From Corbicula japonica (Eukaryota > Mollusca > Bivalvia > Venerida > Cyrenidae), in NCBI GenBank assembly GCA_038501625.1, contig JAZAYU010000183.1, forward strand, positions 186,001 through 250,000: a stretch of 64,000 nt of DNA. The letters are read 5' to 3'. Positions 11,706 through 23,798 of this stretch are shown here, piece by piece. Position numbers and translations under genes: made by a program. How positions within the stretch are numbered: position 1 is the stretch's first letter; every line of letters starts with the position of its first letter. A model generated the notes under the pieces. The model saw only the letters and a program-made list of their open reading frames with translations. It made no database searches and was not told the origin of the DNA.

Positions 11706-13034
11706 AATTTAATGCAGACTCGGTTCGATTGAGCCTGTCAATTAGCACTTACAGCAAACTCCTGGTGTCCATATGAAGGTAAAAACGAAACCTTTAATAA
11801 AAGTTATAGTAATTAGATATTAAGACCATTCCATAAACAGTGGGGTATGCTGCCCAAATAAACGTTCTGCTTGTTTGCTGTCGCCGTTCCTAATAAGTGT
11901 CATATTTGAAACAGTTACTATATTCTGGAGATGAATACCTTCAATTTCAGATAGCTTTTTAGACCAACGCTTCCAGAAAACACTCCAAGGTTACATCAAA
12001 TGTGATGTGAAATCATCAGTATTTGTGTGTGTGTTTTATATGAATTTCGTGGACACATTGATCCGCAAACTTAAAGCGACAACGAAATATTATTTAACTA
12101 GTATGTAAACATATTTTTGGAAACTGAGAACCCATAAAAATGCCGTTTTACCAAAAACCACTAAATCTTAAGTTTATGCCCTCGGAAATCAATGCATTGA
12201 CAGTATTCAGAAAGTCCTTCATCAGCTGTAGCCAGACGATGATATACCGCTACAGAACATTGCCCTGTAACATCAACCAGGCCTATCTGTCAATAATAAG
12301 ACAACGGTCGCAAGACATGTGTCCACCCACTGAAGGCATTGATTGCAAAGCGAACAATCCTTATGACAAAAGACACGAAACAGATTAAATTAAGTCGAAT
12401 CATTAGAGGTGTCTGGTAACGTTCCAGGACGAAAACATTAAGTTTTTTAAAATACCAACAATGTTATAATGTAAATTGTAAAAGACCTCTAAACAAAGTA
12501 AATGTGAGGCAACATTGGACAGTAAATGCAAATTAGTACTGTTACATAGTCAACGTACGCGTGAATATATTTAAGCCAAAGTTGATCAGCTAATGCAGTA
12601 AAATTCACACGCAACAAATTCTAAAATGTACTGATCAGGTCAAACCTTCGTCTAAATTCGCTACTTTCATGTCAACTATAAAATTCGTAGACATTATTAA
12701 GTGAAACAGTTACAATTAACCACAACTGAGATATTAAAGTATTTCACCCTGAACTGTGAATGAGCAGCTTTAATGGAGAAGAACAATCCGACAAAATGTC
12801 AAAAGAATATATGAATAATTTATATAATTTATTCACGATCATAAACATTCTACATTTATTAACATTAAAGGAGTATATTACAATAGTTTACGCGCATATT
12901 TCTGCGCAAGCGCTAATATTACCGACAAATTGTTTCAACAGTTCAGTTTTTCATCCAAATCATTAATTGAATGTTACTTTCATGTGAAAATGAATGATGT
13001 TAATTTTGATACTCTTGAATTTTTAACCAAACAG
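11706..13034. other. No supported gene
   Basis: AT-rich sequence with only short ORFs of random composition. No clear repeat boundaries were recognised. Confidence 0.5.
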
Positions 13035-13056
13035 AAAATTTATACTTTCATGTCAA

Positions 13057-13242
13057 ATGGCAAAGAAAATTGCAGCGTCCGGTTTGAATTTGAGTCATAT
13101 AAAACTTGCTGTCTCTCGTGGTGGGTTAGATGGATTGTCTCAGTTGTTTGGTGAGAAACTTGACACAGGCAAACCTAGAGTAACATCTCTTAAATCTGTT
13201 GTTCAGAAATTGTATAATTACTTAATGGATCTTAAGGTTTAG
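13057..13242 (+). CDS. Orphan coding-like fragment, function unknown
   Basis: The reading frame of 61 codons has a balanced, protein-like composition unlike its low-complexity surroundings: a basic start (MAKKIAASGLNL), then RGGLDGLSQLFGEKL, KPRVTSLKSVVQKLYNYL and a stop. It could be the last exon or broken C-terminus of a longer protein. An acceptor-like TTTTTAACCAAACAG lies just upstream at about 13020-13034 but the frame through it is uncertain. The style recalls C-terminal tails of uncharacterised invertebrate proteins, but I cannot name a family. No upstream exons were found. The Met at 13057 need not be a real start. Confidence 0.35.
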   Translation: MAKKIAASGLNLSHIKLAVSRGGLDGLSQLFGEKLDTGKPRVTSLKSVVQKLYNYLMDLKV

Positions 13243-15162
13243 GGATTGTTGGATGATTTTCATTCATTATCAATGTTAGGTGTTTTTCGATTTTTATGGA
13301 AACTTTGGCAACACTTAGGGCTGCATTTGTGGGAATTTTATGAAAGAAATGTGATAACTGTAATGTAATTCTTGATAAGAAATAGTTATTTCTTTCAAAA
13401 TATGAAACTAGTTTTGATAAGCATGTTATAAAACTATTAATGCATGTTATGATGGATATTTGTAGAATCTCATTAAAATTAGAGATATTTTTTACTTATA
13501 TGACCAAATTTGAAGGAATATAGTAAATATTTAAGCCTGGAAGCCCCTGTTGTTTTTGTTTTTGTTTTGTTTAGAAATATAAACTGTGTCATTTTATGGA
13601 GTTTAAAAAAAATCTGTCCGTTACAAAAAAAGATATATAGATTTTTTTCCAGACAGGGACTGAATTGTCTCCCTTTTTTGTTGGATATTTTGGTCATTTT
13701 CAAAGTTTTTTCTTCAAATATACAAAAAAATCTCACATAATTCCATCCAAAACCATACATACACATAATTCCAAATAAAACAATGCATAGATACATGTAT
13801 AAGGTGTTGATTAGGAATTCCAGATGTAACAATCATTTAAACGATATATGTGCGTTTTCTCAAAATCCCTTCAAAATGGCCGTATAGAGGGGTCTAATAA
13901 TGAGCAATTACTCAAAAACAAGCGTGGAAAGCTATATTTTTCTTTATATCATTTTGTTTGTGAAGGAATTCTCTTTAATTGTGCAAAGTTTTAAAAAATT
14001 CTGTCCGTTAGAACTTATTGTGATATACTCCTTTAAATTAATTTTAGCTTATAATAAATGGCTCTTTTCCTTGAAATGTTGTTTGAACAAGCACATTCTA
14101 GCTGTTAGCATCGGTAACATTGTTGCCGATATCATAAAAATTGAGAAGGCTATAGAGCCTCTAACAAAGAAATCGCTATTAAATATTGAATTCAAAGACG
14201 TCGCGCATTTATGTTTTATCGACTGTTTTAAATTACGTTTAAAACTCATTAAGATGTCTATAAATTTCATAAATAATTTATATCTGGGCAAATTTAAACA
14301 ATGAAATATGAAATAAATTTATTATTTGAAAAGTCACCATTACGTTTTACCTCAAAAGAAATCACTGTAATCATTCGCAAAAAGACATTGGTGACATTTC
14401 CATTATAAATTAAATGGCAATTTATAGTTATGGATATAACATACGGCACGTCACAGGAAAATGTTTCTTATGTCAAAAATTTAAATTATATTTGGAAAAG
14501 AACATGTTTTACATTTATCTATTATTCCTTCACAACTATGAAAAAGGTGATCTTTTCTAATTGGACTACAACTTGATATTTTTTACATCGTAACGCAAAA
14601 TAATCAATGTTTTTTGCTCAAAATTTGAAGTCATTTCAAGGACTGGCTGTTCGAATGAAGTTTTGCCCAAGGGTTCTCTTTGTCGTTAATTGTTTGTGTG
14701 TCTTATTTGAATTGAAATATTTATAACGGCATGCTCTATTAACCTATCTCCTTTTTTTCGCTGCGTGGGGAGGCTGTCTTTTGTGAGTGTGACGATTCCT
14801 GATATGCGTATTTTACTTTTTTGATGAGCTCAGTATATGGTTGAATTTCACTCACAACAGATCCTAAAATGTACTGTTTAGTCTTACTTTTCAGCAAAAT
14901 TAACAAATGGACTTGTTTTGAGGTTATTTATGCATGTCTACATGCCAAAACGAAACTTTCGTGCGTTTGTACGGTGTAACTATAAGAAAGAAAGTTAAAA
15001 AAATCAATGGACAATAAATGTACCGATTGGTTACTTTTTATTTAAAAACACATTATATATTTGCCAATTTATTTAACTATTACACACATTAAATATATTC
15101 CCAAAAAATAGTGTTGCGATATCATTGGCACTCAGTATATTACCAGTAGTAGAAAAAACATT
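13243..15162. other. No supported gene; degenerate repeats
   Basis: ORFs at 13479-13832, 13510-13740, 13900-14304 and 14049-14291 overlap on opposite strands and are Phe/Lys/Ile-rich, as expected of AT-rich DNA. About 14440-14660 is a diverged relative of the M3 MITE and of the outer part of the arms at 41.98 and 50.42 kb. About 14640-14822 is a partial Rep-B tail (GCTGCGTGGGGAGGCTGTC). Confidence 0.5.
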
Positions 15163-15415
15163 TGGGGCGCGTCACGGGAAAAGGTACCTTCGGTTATATT
15201 TTTAGACAATTTAGTTGTTACTATATTTGGAAAGATCTTACAATTATCTATGAGTTTCTCATAACATATTGGCAATTTTGTTACTCATTTTGACAACAAA
15301 ATTTTAATTTTACCGCGAAATGCATATAAGTAATGTCGTCTGCTCAACTTTATGACGTCATACCAAGGATTGACGTCAACTGTCCGAAGATACCTTTTTC
15401 CCGTGACGCACCCCA
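15163..15415. repeat. M3 MITE with GGGGCGCGTCACGG ends, copy 1
   Basis: TGGGGCGCGTCACGGGAAAA at the left is mirrored by TTTTTCCCGTGACGCACCCCA at the right, a terminal inverted repeat of about 20 bp with few mismatches. The interior is non-coding and AT-rich with TGACGTCA-like motifs. A second copy of nearly the same size and interior lies at 16789-17032. Confidence 0.8.
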
Positions 15416-16310
15416 TTTAAGAATAAACTGTGAATATGCAGCTTTAAAGAGAAATATGATATTTTCACTTACACCGTACAATTCGGATTTGCCGCCTTGA
15501 CTACGTACTGGCTTCTAGAGGGGGGTGGGTGGGGGGTAATTAACGTTCCCGGAATCTTAAACGTTGTAATATTTAAAACAATCTCTTTGAAATCCAAATG
15601 CGTTCAAATGCTAGTCATATTTTAAATCTTAAATAAAACACGGTTACAGTATATTCTTAACATAATCCGATAAATCTTGCAATACGAGTTGCCAAATACA
15701 TAACTGCAAAATGCTTAAATCGTCACCTTAGTGCAAAAACAGTATAGGCCTATCTCGTTTTATTTGAATAATAATTACACTGTTAGTGTACAAAGGTGAA
15801 AATATCTAGCCCTAAGCAGTTACATTTCTGTCATTTTTCGAGAAGCCGTAGACAAATGTAATTTGAATAACTTGGCAGCCGGCATATCTTATTTCTATCA
15901 ATTAATTCCCACTAAGCCTCGAGGTTTCAAAAATCAACAAATTTTCGTTAATGACCGCTACTTGTAACCAGTTTGTTGCTAGTTTCAACACAGTCTGTTG
16001 CTTTAAATTAACCCGTTACCGATGTCGTTCGAAAAAGATTACGTATATCAGGGTTATCCGATCAACCTTTTTTGGGGTTGTCCCGGTTAGCTTCATTGGT
16101 TACGTCGTCGGAGTTGCAGGGCTAGGCGCTGTCGCCGTGACTGTGCGGGTTCGCTCCCAGGTAGAGGTAATATCATGTTTTTATTAATAATTCATATGTA
16201 TAAATCAGCGCTTCTGATAAGAGAAGTGCTGATATGTCTTTTGATTTCTATTGGCACATACCCTTTGAATTATATATTTGGGCATTTGGGCGTGGGGGGT
16301 GGGTAATGGT
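15416..16310 (+). repeat. Rep-A composite repeat with embedded SINE
   Basis: About 0.9 kb shared with 41120-41800, 42478-43035 and, inverted, 49205-49930. It starts near GAATAAACTGTGAATATGC, contains CAGTATAGGCCTATCTCG, and ends with a tRNA-derived SINE head. In that head, box A TAGCTTCATTGG is at 16088-16099 and box B GGGTTCGCTCC at 16147-16157. The tail includes ATATATTTGGGCATTTGGG. The pol III boxes imply a transcribable SINE head, and the rest may be a larger non-autonomous element carrying it. Confidence 0.65.
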
Positions 16311-16788
16311 AATAGTACTCTTTCATTGTTAAAAGGTGGTTAAGTGCTTTTGCCAATGACCGTTCCAACATTTCTTGTTCTTAATTTCGTCAATTGTAGG
16401 TGGTGTCTATTTTGAAACTGATCATTTTATAACCAATGCTTTCTTTTTCTTTCTTCTTTTAAGCTGTGTGGGAAGACTGTGTCACGATAAGCATATTTCA
16501 CCTATTCATGTTTTCAACAGTCTTAAGAAAAGTAAAGCCTTAGAAGACAATCAAGCTTTGGAATATTTCATGTTCTTGACATTAATTATTATGGAACAGT
16601 TTTAACGTAACCAAGAATCCTTTCATTATTGTAAAACACTGTTTTTGGTGCAAACATCAAATTTTTATCTGGGGCTCGGCATATGTATCATACTGTATAC
16701 ATTGCAAAATGTTTGCAAGAAGAATGCTGTTACTATGACTATGATGGTCATCATATAGAGAATAAGTAGGTTAAGGCAACAAACCAAA

Positions 16789-17032
16789 TGGGGCGCGTCA
16801 CGGGAAAAGGTGCATTGAGTCATATTTTTAGATATTTTAGTTGTTACTATATTTGGAAAGATCTTACAATTATCTTTTATTTTCTCATAACATAATGGCA
16901 ATTCTGTTACTAATTTCGACAACATAATTTTAATTTTACCGCGAAATGTAATGTCGTCTGCTCAACTTTGTTACGTCATTCCAAGGATTGACGTCAACTG
17001 TCAGAAGACAACTTTTTCCGTGACGCGCCCCA
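16789..17032. repeat. M3 MITE, copy 2
   Basis: TGGGGCGCGTCACGGGAAAA to TTTTTCCGTGACGCGCCCCA, same interior as copy 1 (15163-15415) with small differences, for example a short deletion near the CGCGAAATG motif. The flanks AAA on both sides may be a 3-bp target duplication. Confidence 0.8.
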
Positions 17033-17670
17033 AATTATACGATAACTAAAGAATCTGTGACTTGCGAATCCTTTAACGTTGTGTTGTGAGTTTGGGATGA
17101 TAGCTGTGACTAAAGACTAGAATGCACATAAAATCATTTATTATTCTTTAGAATCCAACAGCCAATGTTAAATAACCTCTTAGTCTTTTAAACTAATTTT
17201 TTTCAAATATTTTCAACAAATGATAATCACAATCAGTAAATGTCACATTCAGAAGACAAAGCCTCTCCACACAGCCAAAAAGAAGAGAGGAAAGAAGTGA
17301 GGAAGTTCATTAATTATATTTCTACAACCGACTTTAATTCCAGAGTGGTAGACACATAAGGTGAGTAAGCCTATAAGCGGATAAACGTCTAGGACTACAA
17401 TCAGCTGTTTATTCTGTATCTGGAGGAAATAAATCGAGCGCTTAGCGCAATAAAGGTCTAGGACATCAAGATTTGGGCAAGAGGTTATCCAGTTTTGCAC
17501 CAAACCCTCGAAATGATGTTGTATTTTTCATTTCTCCAGGCTGCAGATTCCATAAATCGATGGATTATGGAACAAACAAGTTTGCATCAAAAGTGTCTAA
17601 GTACGTACTTTACAAATAGTATCGGCTTTCCTTGTCTGTTTAAAATTGTGCTCCAAACAGTCTAATATGA

Positions 17671-17945
17671 ATTAGTAGGTAGTCCAGTGGTAGAGCCTTC
17701 ACTTGAGAATCGAGGGATCCGAGTTCAAGCCCCAGTCCGGCTGCTAATTATTTTGAGCAAGAAATTACGCCTTTATCGATTTTTTCCATCCAGGTGTATA
17801 AATGGGTACCTGTGAGGAATTTAGTATATGTTCCGTCGCTGCTTTCGGCACCGACTGTCAACGGACGACTTAAATCCGGTGATCAGGGGTTAAATGCGAA
17901 ACACGGTAAAATACCAGATTATTAACCCATACATTTGCCTTTAAT
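17671..17945 (+). repeat. tRNA-derived SINE, second family
   Basis: GTAGTCCAGTGGTAGAGCC (17680-17696) resembles a tRNA D-arm/box A, and GAGTTCAAGCCCC (17721-17733) resembles box B. The body contains the AGGTGTATAAATGGGTACCTG-type block, followed by GTTCCGTCGCTGC. The block resembles conserved tails I associate with molluscan SINEs. No complete acceptor stem is seen, so it is not a tRNA gene. 17033-17670 holds only AT-rich sequence with short Rep-B remnants. Confidence 0.6.
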
Positions 17946-18404
17946 AGTGACGTAAAAGCCAAAAGGTTCTATCTTTATCATGTTTGTTTTCATTTAACAC
18001 CACAAAGAACCTTTTCGTGTTTACCCTTCGGATGAAGAATTACGTTTCACACAAGTTGTGTGGTCATATCAATTGCAATCTGAACTTAAATCTAATTAAT
18101 GCATTTATTACCAACCATACTTCTGAATTTAACTCTAATATCTATTTATTAATGTACATCATGCTGCAAAATTTTAGTTAAATCAATCCTGAAGTATAAA
18201 TTCAGGCCACACAAAAGACATGAAAATAGAATTGCATTATATTTATGTGGTATAAGGCAAACGTTTCATATCACCTTGACATAAAAGGATATCGTAAAAT
18301 CCTAATAAAGTATCAGATTCGATTGCGTAACAGACAATAAGACTTAATTGGTCCAATGAACCAAATGCTGTTTCATAGTCTTAAATCGATACATTAGAAC
18401 TGGA

Positions 18405-18780
18405 ACAAGCATCATATTGAGAAAACTCACAAAACCTAGCCTCTACAAACAGTCAAAAAGGAAATAAGAAGGGAAAAAGGGTTAATCAAAATAATCAATT
18501 TTAAATAAGACAACACAAATGATTTACGAAAAATAGAACCCAAGGGATTACCGCCTTGATACGGTCAGTGGCAAAACAATTTTGCCACTTGGGGATAACA
18601 ACAGGTTATAGTGTGCACCATCTCACATCTGCCATATTAGGTTTAAAGCAAACAAGAACATGTTGAACTAGCTCAAATCCATCCAGTATAAACAAACAAG
18701 TACAAGTTGTCTTGGTGAATTATCCCAACCCACCCATTAGCTGGACAATGTAGCTTGAGCACAGCAACTTGTAAAATACC
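18405..18780 (-). repeat. Rep-B dispersed repeat, reverse orientation
   Basis: The reverse complement contains the full order of Rep-B blocks: GGTTGGGATAATTCACCAAG, ACAACTTGTACTTG, GAGATGGTGCACACT, the GGCAAAATTGTTTTGCCACT segment and GGCGGTAATCCCTTGGG. No coding potential. Confidence 0.65.
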
Positions 18781-18865
18781 TGAAGCTAACGGCGTTGTCA
18801 AGCAAAGAATCTGCAGAGTCAGAAAAACAGATTTAAGTTTTCAATTAATTGTTATATTATTTTTT

Positions 18866-18975
18866 AACCGGGGTTGTCCCAGCTAGATCAATTGGTTGCC
18901 TCGTCGGAATTGCAAGGCTAGGCGCTGGAACCGTGACGGTGGCGGGTTCGCTCACAATTAGTGGCAATGTCTTTT
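18866..18975 (+). repeat. tRNA-derived SINE head
   Basis: GGGGTTGTCCCAGCTAG, box A-like TAGATCAATTGG, GCAAGGCTAGGCGCTGG and box B GGGTTCGCTCAC. Same family as in Rep-A, but without the 0.5 kb of Rep-A upstream sequence, so the SINE spreads separately. Confidence 0.6.
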
Positions 18976-19094
18976 AAAATTCACAGTAGCGCTGTTTGTG
19001 CAGAATGGCGGCCGTAAAAAGTCTCCCCGTAGATAAAGTCAGTACTGTAATCAGTAAAATAATCCGATACCGATGTCATGCAGTTATTATTATA

Positions 19095-20308
19095 CACTCG
19101 TCAAAAGTTCTAAGTGCACACTTTTCAATTTTGAATATCTCAAAGTAAACTTATTCTATTTGAATGAAAGTTTGACATTATGTTAATTATGATCAAACAG
19201 TAATATGTTTTTGAAAACCGTGCATATGCTTTATGTATTACGTCATCCACGTCGGCATACGCTATTTATGCGTAATCTCCGTGAGGAAATCGAAATTTAT
19301 TTTTTTACAATCGTTTTTGTTTTTCACATGTTTACCGACTCCAGTCAAACACGAAAAACACACCAACAAATTGTAACCATGGAACGGTTGACGTCAGCAG
19401 ACAACGATATTGCCGTCAAAATTCTTTTCACTGGCACAACTTCAAATTTGTTGTAAAAATTCTTGACGGTCTTCGTAAATGCAAAAGAAATACATCATTT
19501 TTGCATATTTTATTAATTTAAGAAGAAAATCAAAAGATATTATTTTCTAGATTGTTTACGTTTCTTACGTTGAACGCTGACGTTACTCAATAACGTCATT
19601 AAATATTTACGTAAAACAACATAAACTCGAAAATATTAGTGTAACATGTTTTTGATAAGTGTCCAATAAATACAAATTTAAAACTAAAATTTATAGAAAT
19701 TCAATAAACTTTAAAATCGAATTATTCGAAAATGACGTTTATTTGGTCAAAAAGCGTGTCCGAAAACTAGTCAATTTTATCGAAATGAATACATTTTTTT
19801 TCGTTCGGAAAGGCTGTTACACATCTATCATGGAGAATTGCATCATCCCAAACTGCTAGACAATTCAAAAACTTCTGGCACAAAACATTGTAATACAAGT
19901 GGAATTTTCTCCTTGAAATCCTGTAAAAACGTTATGGATAAAATTGAGAAGAGTGCATTGGCTCATCGTGCCCAACAGACCATTACAAAGCTACAGTAAG
20001 CTATTTCAGTGCATTGGAATGGCAAACTACAGTATTTCCTTTAAATGTACATCAAATTTAAATGATACAGAGATGAGAAAACAATCACAAATGATAGCCG
20101 ATGCAATGATAATTAACTTGAGAATTGCTCTCTGAGTACAAGTGATCTAAAATATTTATTTTTTTTAATCTGGTTAAGCAGACTTAATTTTTTTGATGTG
20201 CTTTAATAGAATATTGATAATTGTAATTTACTCTATTTTGAAAGATTCAATCAAATAATTTGAAAAATCAACATTTATCAAGTGTGCACTTAATACTTTT
20301 GACTAGTG
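19095..20308 (+). mobile_element. Tc1/mariner-like DNA transposon remnant
   Basis: The ends CACTCGTCAAAAGTTCTAAG and, mirrored, CACTAGTCAAAAGTATTAAG form inverted repeats of roughly 28 bp that continue into GTGCACAC. TA dinucleotides directly flank both ends (19093-19094 and 20309-20310), the hallmark of Tc1/mariner insertion. The 1.2-kb body has no intact transposase, only a possible N-terminal remnant at 19379. It is therefore non-autonomous and decayed. Confidence 0.75.
19379..19456 (+). pseudogene. Possible transposase N-terminal remnant
   Basis: ATG opens a 25-codon frame, MERLTSADNDIAVKILFTG and onward, then stops. The pattern (Leu-Thr, acidic, Ile-Ala-Val, Leu, Gly) resembles the first helix of Tc1-type helix-turn-helix domains, and its position inside a TA-flanked TIR element supports that reading. 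Too short to be certain. No catalytic DDE/D region was found downstream. Confidence 0.35.
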
Positions 20309-20310
20309 TA

Positions 20311-20440
20311 AAGTATATCAGGGCTATCCGATCAACCTTTTTGGGGGTTGTCCCGGCTAGCTAAATCTGTTGCGTTGTCGACATTGCAAGACCAGGCTGT
20401 CGCCATGACAGAGCGAGTTCGCTTCCAGTTAGAGGCAATA
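20311..20440 (+). repeat. tRNA-derived SINE head
   Basis: TATATCAGGGCTATCCGATC, GGGGGTTGTCCCGGCTAGC, box A TAGCTAAATCTG and a diverged box B region GAGTTCGCTTCC. It begins immediately beside the TA flank of the Tc1-like element. Confidence 0.6.
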
Positions 20441-20487
20441 TCACAAGTAATATGGAACATCCAATTTTCTTCCACAATATTTGGATT

Positions 20488-20605
20488 TTACAGACCACAT
20501 TACACTTTTATGGTACTTATTTTAATAGATTTCACAGAACACATTACAATTTATGGTACTTTTTGTAATAGATTTCACAGACCACATTACAATTTTCAAA
20601 GAATT
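20488..20605 (+). repeat. Short tandem repeat, about 44-bp unit, 2.6 copies
   Basis: CAGACCACATTACA, then TTTATGGTACTT and TAATAGATTT, repeats with starts near 20491, 20535 and 20578. 20606-22344 has no supported gene. Rep-C remnants lie at 21835-21950. Confidence 0.65.
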
Positions 20606-21834
20606 TAGAAATTTTAACTTGATTGACTCTAAATGTCTTCAGACTGAAGAGCTATAAAAAATAGTGTGGCGCAGTTATCGATGTTTTGCACCAATATGTT
20701 TGAAGGCAGAGTGCGAAAAAATCGAGATTACCAGCAGTTTTATGGCAGACATGAAACATATTACATGTTCGTCGATTGAGTAACATTGTTTTGGATGGAA
20801 AACGTTTGAGTAATGTTGTTTTGGATGAAAAACTAACTTAGGTTGACGTGTGAATATATCAAGCTGCGTTCAACCCGCGACCGACGGTTTGGGTTGTAGT
20901 TTTATGTTCTATTACTTCGCACGAAAACGCTTAAGGTTTCACTAACATTGCAAATGGCGAAAACTGGAAAAAAAATTAAAAATGAATTTTGGGGGAAAAT
21001 TCTCATGGCCACCTAGATTTTAGTGAAAAATGTATTCTTCTAAGGATGTATTAAATGTCTGCAAGCTCAGTTTAGGCTTATTCATGTTCCAATTACCGAA
21101 CATATAAATCAAAAGAAAACCGAGAATTCTGAAATTCATGAACAATATACCAAAAGAAGTCATACCTGAAACAAGTACATGGTGGTCTACAATCATTAGT
21201 ACCAATTCGTCAAAATAATGTAAGGGTTTTCAAGAAATTCAAGAAATTCATGAAAAATGTTCATAATTTTCGTGTTTAGTGGTTTTCAAGGTTCCTTTGC
21301 CATTTATCAGTAGACAATCAGACACCGATACATCAAGCGAATGTCTGTTATCCCCACAATATCTGAGACAGGTTATGAAAAATGGGTCATAAAATTGTAA
21401 AAGGAAAAATAAAACGACTAAAGAAAGTGATCTAAATGCTTTGCTAGATGAATTATAACGACAGATGCTAAGTATTCACTAAACAATTAAAACATAGAAC
21501 CCGAGACAGGAGCATAAGAATTTCCTAAGATTTCAAGTACAAATTATTAATATCAACATCACCGATCAACTTATCTCTTATTAAATGGTAAAAAAAGAGA
21601 TGTTCACATCCTAGAAAAGTCATCAATGAACAAAGAGAATGCCATAAAATATTATGGTTGTTAAAACGTTGCCCGACATTTGCAAAGACCAAATTAGTTT
21701 TTTTTGCTTGTGGTTTCTTTTTTACGTAAAACTTATTACGCATTTTAATATACGAGCAGTCTAATCGTAAATGAACCAGAGTTTGCTATTTAAGAACATT
21801 TTGTTTCACATATGTATGTGTAAATATCAACCCA

Positions 21835-21950
21835 GAACTTGGCGGCAGTGGACATTAATATGCACAGACCAAGACAGGCTAAATCAAACGGAGTCTGCAA
21901 TGTTTGGTATCTGTCGTGTTTGGTGGCTGTCAGAGTTCTGTTTCATCTGT
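21835..21950 (+). repeat. Rep-C dispersed repeat
   Basis: ACTTGGCGGCAGTGGACATT, then AATATGCACAGACC, GGAGTCTGCAATG and CTGTCGTGTTTGGTGGCTG match the block order at 7600. The overlapping 99-codon ORF is not supported as a gene. Confidence 0.5.
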
Positions 21951-22344
21951 TTGTATCATTTTGGTAACCAATATATATTTAGTTTTTTGTCTAAATTTAG
22001 ACTTAGATTATATGTGTTAAACAATGTCTTCAACAGAAAAAGTCAGTTTATAATAAACTCTTGGTTTTGAACATTGATTTTGTTAAAGTTTCTAGGAAAA
22101 TCTTGAAAAGAACTAATTTATTTTGTAAACATTTGTGCAAAAACAATATATTTGTAAGAGTTACCGAAGATCTGTATATGATTCGTTTGTTTTTTATTTT
22201 GTTAAGGTTTCTAGGCAACTCGTGAAAAAAGATTTTAAAAGCCTTGTCATTTTTTTATTCCTTTCACTGTGTTATTGTTGATTTAACTTAATGTCTCAGT
22301 GGGTATCTACTTTTTTGCTCAAAAAAGCCATTAGCTTCTTAATA

Positions 22345-22690
22345 TGTGTTTTATTTGTTTGCGTGTTTTGCATGCAACATATCGAGTTGATTGGTGGGAT
22401 GGAGTTAATTCACCATTCCCCAAGGAAAACTTGTTTGTTAATAAGAGGACAGGATGAGACAAGTGTTAAGTTGGTGCAGCTTAAAATTAAAAACCTGAAA
22501 GTCAAAATGTTTTACCACCGACCGTTCCAATGCTGATGCTTATTATGTTCTCATTTTCGGAAATTGTTTGTGGTGTATTTTTTCACCTGATAATATTATG
22601 AAATCATGCTTTATTTTCCTCTCTCCATTTTGGCTGCGTGTGAAGAATCAGTTTTCTTTATGTGACTATTTATGATAATGCGTAATATTA
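22345..22690 (+). repeat. Rep-B dispersed repeat, diverged
   Basis: Rep-B block order is retained: TTTTGCATGCAACATATCG, GGGATGGAGTTAATTCACC, TTACCACCGACCGTTCC, then a tail with TTTTGGCTGCGTGTGAAG. No coding potential. 22691-23395 shows nothing assignable. Confidence 0.6.
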
Positions 22691-23395
22691 TAGTGATTGA
22701 ATTCTTCAAGTTATATTAAATTGTTAATTTAATATTTACTTGAGGCAACCAAAATTAATATGTTATGAAAATCCTAAATTACTTTCCAAATTATGAAATA
22801 ACAAAGAGCGAAGTAAATGTGGGGAAAGCTGGGTTTTTTTTTCAAATGTAGGCGATTGTTAATTATTTTGAAAACCTGCTTGTTATAAGAAAAATGCTTA
22901 TGATACTCATATTCGAAGTATTGTGACAGTCTGGGAACATGCCGAGCATTACAGATGGAAACGTTCGACTGGCATTTATACTAGGGAATTCTATTTGGCA
23001 GACTGATCTATTGTGCCAAATCCACTGTCAGCGTCTTAATGAATATCACACCAACTTCAGGTAGTAAACAGCGAAAAAAGTACTAGACAATTGCCAAAGC
23101 TAATTGAAAATATGATTACATTCCCCTTGCAAAATGTCAAAACCTGTCTTATATCCTACTTAGAAGTGCGGATATTGACATTACGAATCTGTTTTAAGTT
23201 GAAATAATTAGTCACAGACCCTAAACTTCTCTTGAGGTTGTTAAAGAAGATAACGAGCAATATTTATCTAATGAAACGCTTTGTCTTTGTAATATTGAAA
23301 TATTTGTTTCACGTCTCCAACAGATTGTTTAATGTAGAAGGTTGCTTTAGTATTATTAACACGGACAACGTGAAATATAATTGTATATCCCTTAC

Positions 23396-23600
23396 CTTCA
23401 TACATATACGCATTGTTATGCATGTGCGACCAGTGTAGATCCAGATCAGCCAGCACATCCGTGCCGTCTGATCAGAATCTGTAATGGTCCCTTTTTTCCA
23501 GAAATAACCTAATGAATCAAAAAGCGAACAGTCTAGATCATGATGTGCCGGCTGATCTGGATCTAATCTGTTCGCACACGCAATAAAAGTGTATATATGG
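23396..23600. repeat. Palindromic MITE with GATCCAGATCAGCC arms
   Basis: TAGATCCAGATCAGCCAGCA at 23436 onward is mirrored by TGCCGGCTGATCTGGATCTA at about 23556, with GTGCGACCAG and CTGTTCGCAC further out. A nested palindrome (CATCCGTGCCGTCTGATCAG) lies inside. Such GATCAGCC palindromes are, from memory, common in bivalve sequence. No ORF. Confidence 0.65.
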
Positions 23601-23798
23601 AGGAAAGGGATAGAATAAATATTTGGTATAAATTAAATAATAACAATAACTTTTTCAATTATGTCACGAATAAGAATATCTTAGCATTCGGCCATTAAGT
23701 CATCATTCAAAATAAATTTAACAAATTTAACCAGAAAAAGTTGACACTTTTGGCAGCCATCGTCACGGATAGTCGCCGGTCAACGACAAAAGCAGAGG

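Noticed and set aside
13479..14304. Overlapping ORFs of 76-134 codons on both strands
   Set aside because: Phe/Lys/Ile-rich low-complexity translations of AT-rich DNA with no recognisable motif.
17680..17733. Functional tRNA gene
   Set aside because: Box A and B are present but no paired acceptor stem; the body continues into a SINE-type tail.
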